Source: Lunularia cruciata
Taxonomy: Eukaryota > Streptophyta > Marchantiopsida > Lunulariales > Lunulariaceae
DNA: 64,000 nucleotides
Reading direction: 5' to 3'
NCBI GenBank assembly: GCA_948567375.1
Contig: OX419755.1
Span: forward strand, 72,792,944-72,856,943
Part shown: in pieces, positions 63,418-64,000 of the stretch
Layout of the letters: the number at the start of each line of letters is the position of its first letter
Numbering within the stretch: position 1 is the first letter of the stretch
Position numbers and translations under genes: made by a program
The notes under the pieces: model-generated
Seen by the model: only the letters and a program-made list of their open reading frames with translations
Database searches by the model: none
Told to the model about the DNA's origin: nothing

Positions 63418-63560
63418 CAAACTTTGCATCTACTTATCAAAAGTTTGTTTGGGTCATTCTTTACGAGAAGTTGTTCAACCATGTTCATGATAATCTTTGA
63501 GCATTATAGGTGGTTAACATAGTTAATGACCTAGTAGCGGGCTTCAAAGTTAGCTTCTCC
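63418..63560 (+). repeat. Dispersed repeat, copy 2
   Basis: Matches 50755-50900 (ACTTTGCATCTACTTATCA, AGTTAATGACCTAGTA). Confidence 0.6.
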
Positions 63561-64000
63561 CCAAAAATTATGGGCTCAAGACCCATAAGTTTTGTTACAA
63601 TCACCTAACAAAATTGATGAATTTATAAATAAACATCCTTGTAAAAAGAGTTATGGGTACCAAAAAATGGTTTACAAGTCGGACGGGTTTCAATTTCAAA
63701 TTGATATGCGGCTTTACAATAAATTACATTAGTGAAATCCAACAATTAATTAGTGTCTTGATTTGAGGCAAATACTTACCATATTATCCTAACCACTTCC
63801 TTTGCATTATGTCAAATGGAGAATGATGCAAGTGAAATTAATGAATAAGCATAATTTGAAACAATTGGAAATTTATTAACACTCCCAATTCTTGGTTTTG
63901 AATAGCTTGTATGCAAGGGAGATGGTTTCATGTAGTTTATGGTGAATGTGTTAGATATAGAGGACTAAACACACCATACCTTGCTTGATATTGCAACCCT
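63561..64000. other. Stretch without recognised genes
   Basis: AT-rich, nothing recognised. It may continue the dispersed repeat at 63418. Confidence 0.35.

Overview
The window looks like nuclear DNA of a land plant. It is AT-rich, with one well-preserved spliced plant gene (a long-chain acyl-CoA synthetase, 44069-49069, 11 coding exons) set among old, decayed Ty3/gypsy retrotransposons. A lineage call is inference: the MTase-bearing gypsy family and the overall element mix make me lean to a seed-free plant (bryophyte-like), but I cannot name a species.

Layout. 1-31283 is a nest of LTR retrotransposons from three families. Family 1 (copies A, minus, and B, plus) has gag, a protease-like domain, a C5-cytosine DNA methyltransferase (MTase) domain, RT, RNase H and integrase. 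Copy A is inserted in the gag of its sibling B. B is also cut by a family-2 element (2a, 8997-13456), a family-3 fragment (14128 to ~16520) and a second family-2 element (2b, 16894-31283). 2b contains a minus-strand family-2 element (2c, ~19502-29281), and 2c contains a full-length family-2 element (2d, 21668-27306) with a perfect GATAG target duplication. Family 2 is a chromovirus: Ty3/gypsy with a C-terminal chromodomain. Its LTRs are packed with GAAGCTTC units that form heat-shock-element arrays. 31.3-41 kb is gene-poor and holds an LRR receptor fragment (~32.1-32.5 kb) and a degenerate minus-strand reverse-transcriptase element (34.6-37.7 kb). 41.2-50 kb is more GC-rich and holds the acyl-CoA synthetase gene, whose introns and leader carry two repeat families. 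50-64 kb returns to repeats: a solo family-3 LTR with a CATCT duplication, a family-1 LTR fragment, a truncated family-3 element (57.8-62.1 kb), and a fragment resembling PIF/Harbinger transposase, at whose edge the family-3 LTR ends.

The most striking element is the family-1 MTase domain (2990-3930, minus). Motifs I, IV (with the catalytic Cys), VI and VIII lie in one reading frame with the gag zinc knuckle and protease, which suggests that an ancestral gag-pro-MTase-pol polyprotein existed. The copy is dead. Nine in-frame stops over the gag-pro-MTase stretch I translated are all TAG or TGA, never TAA, as expected if CAG and CGA codons decayed by deamination of methylated cytosine.
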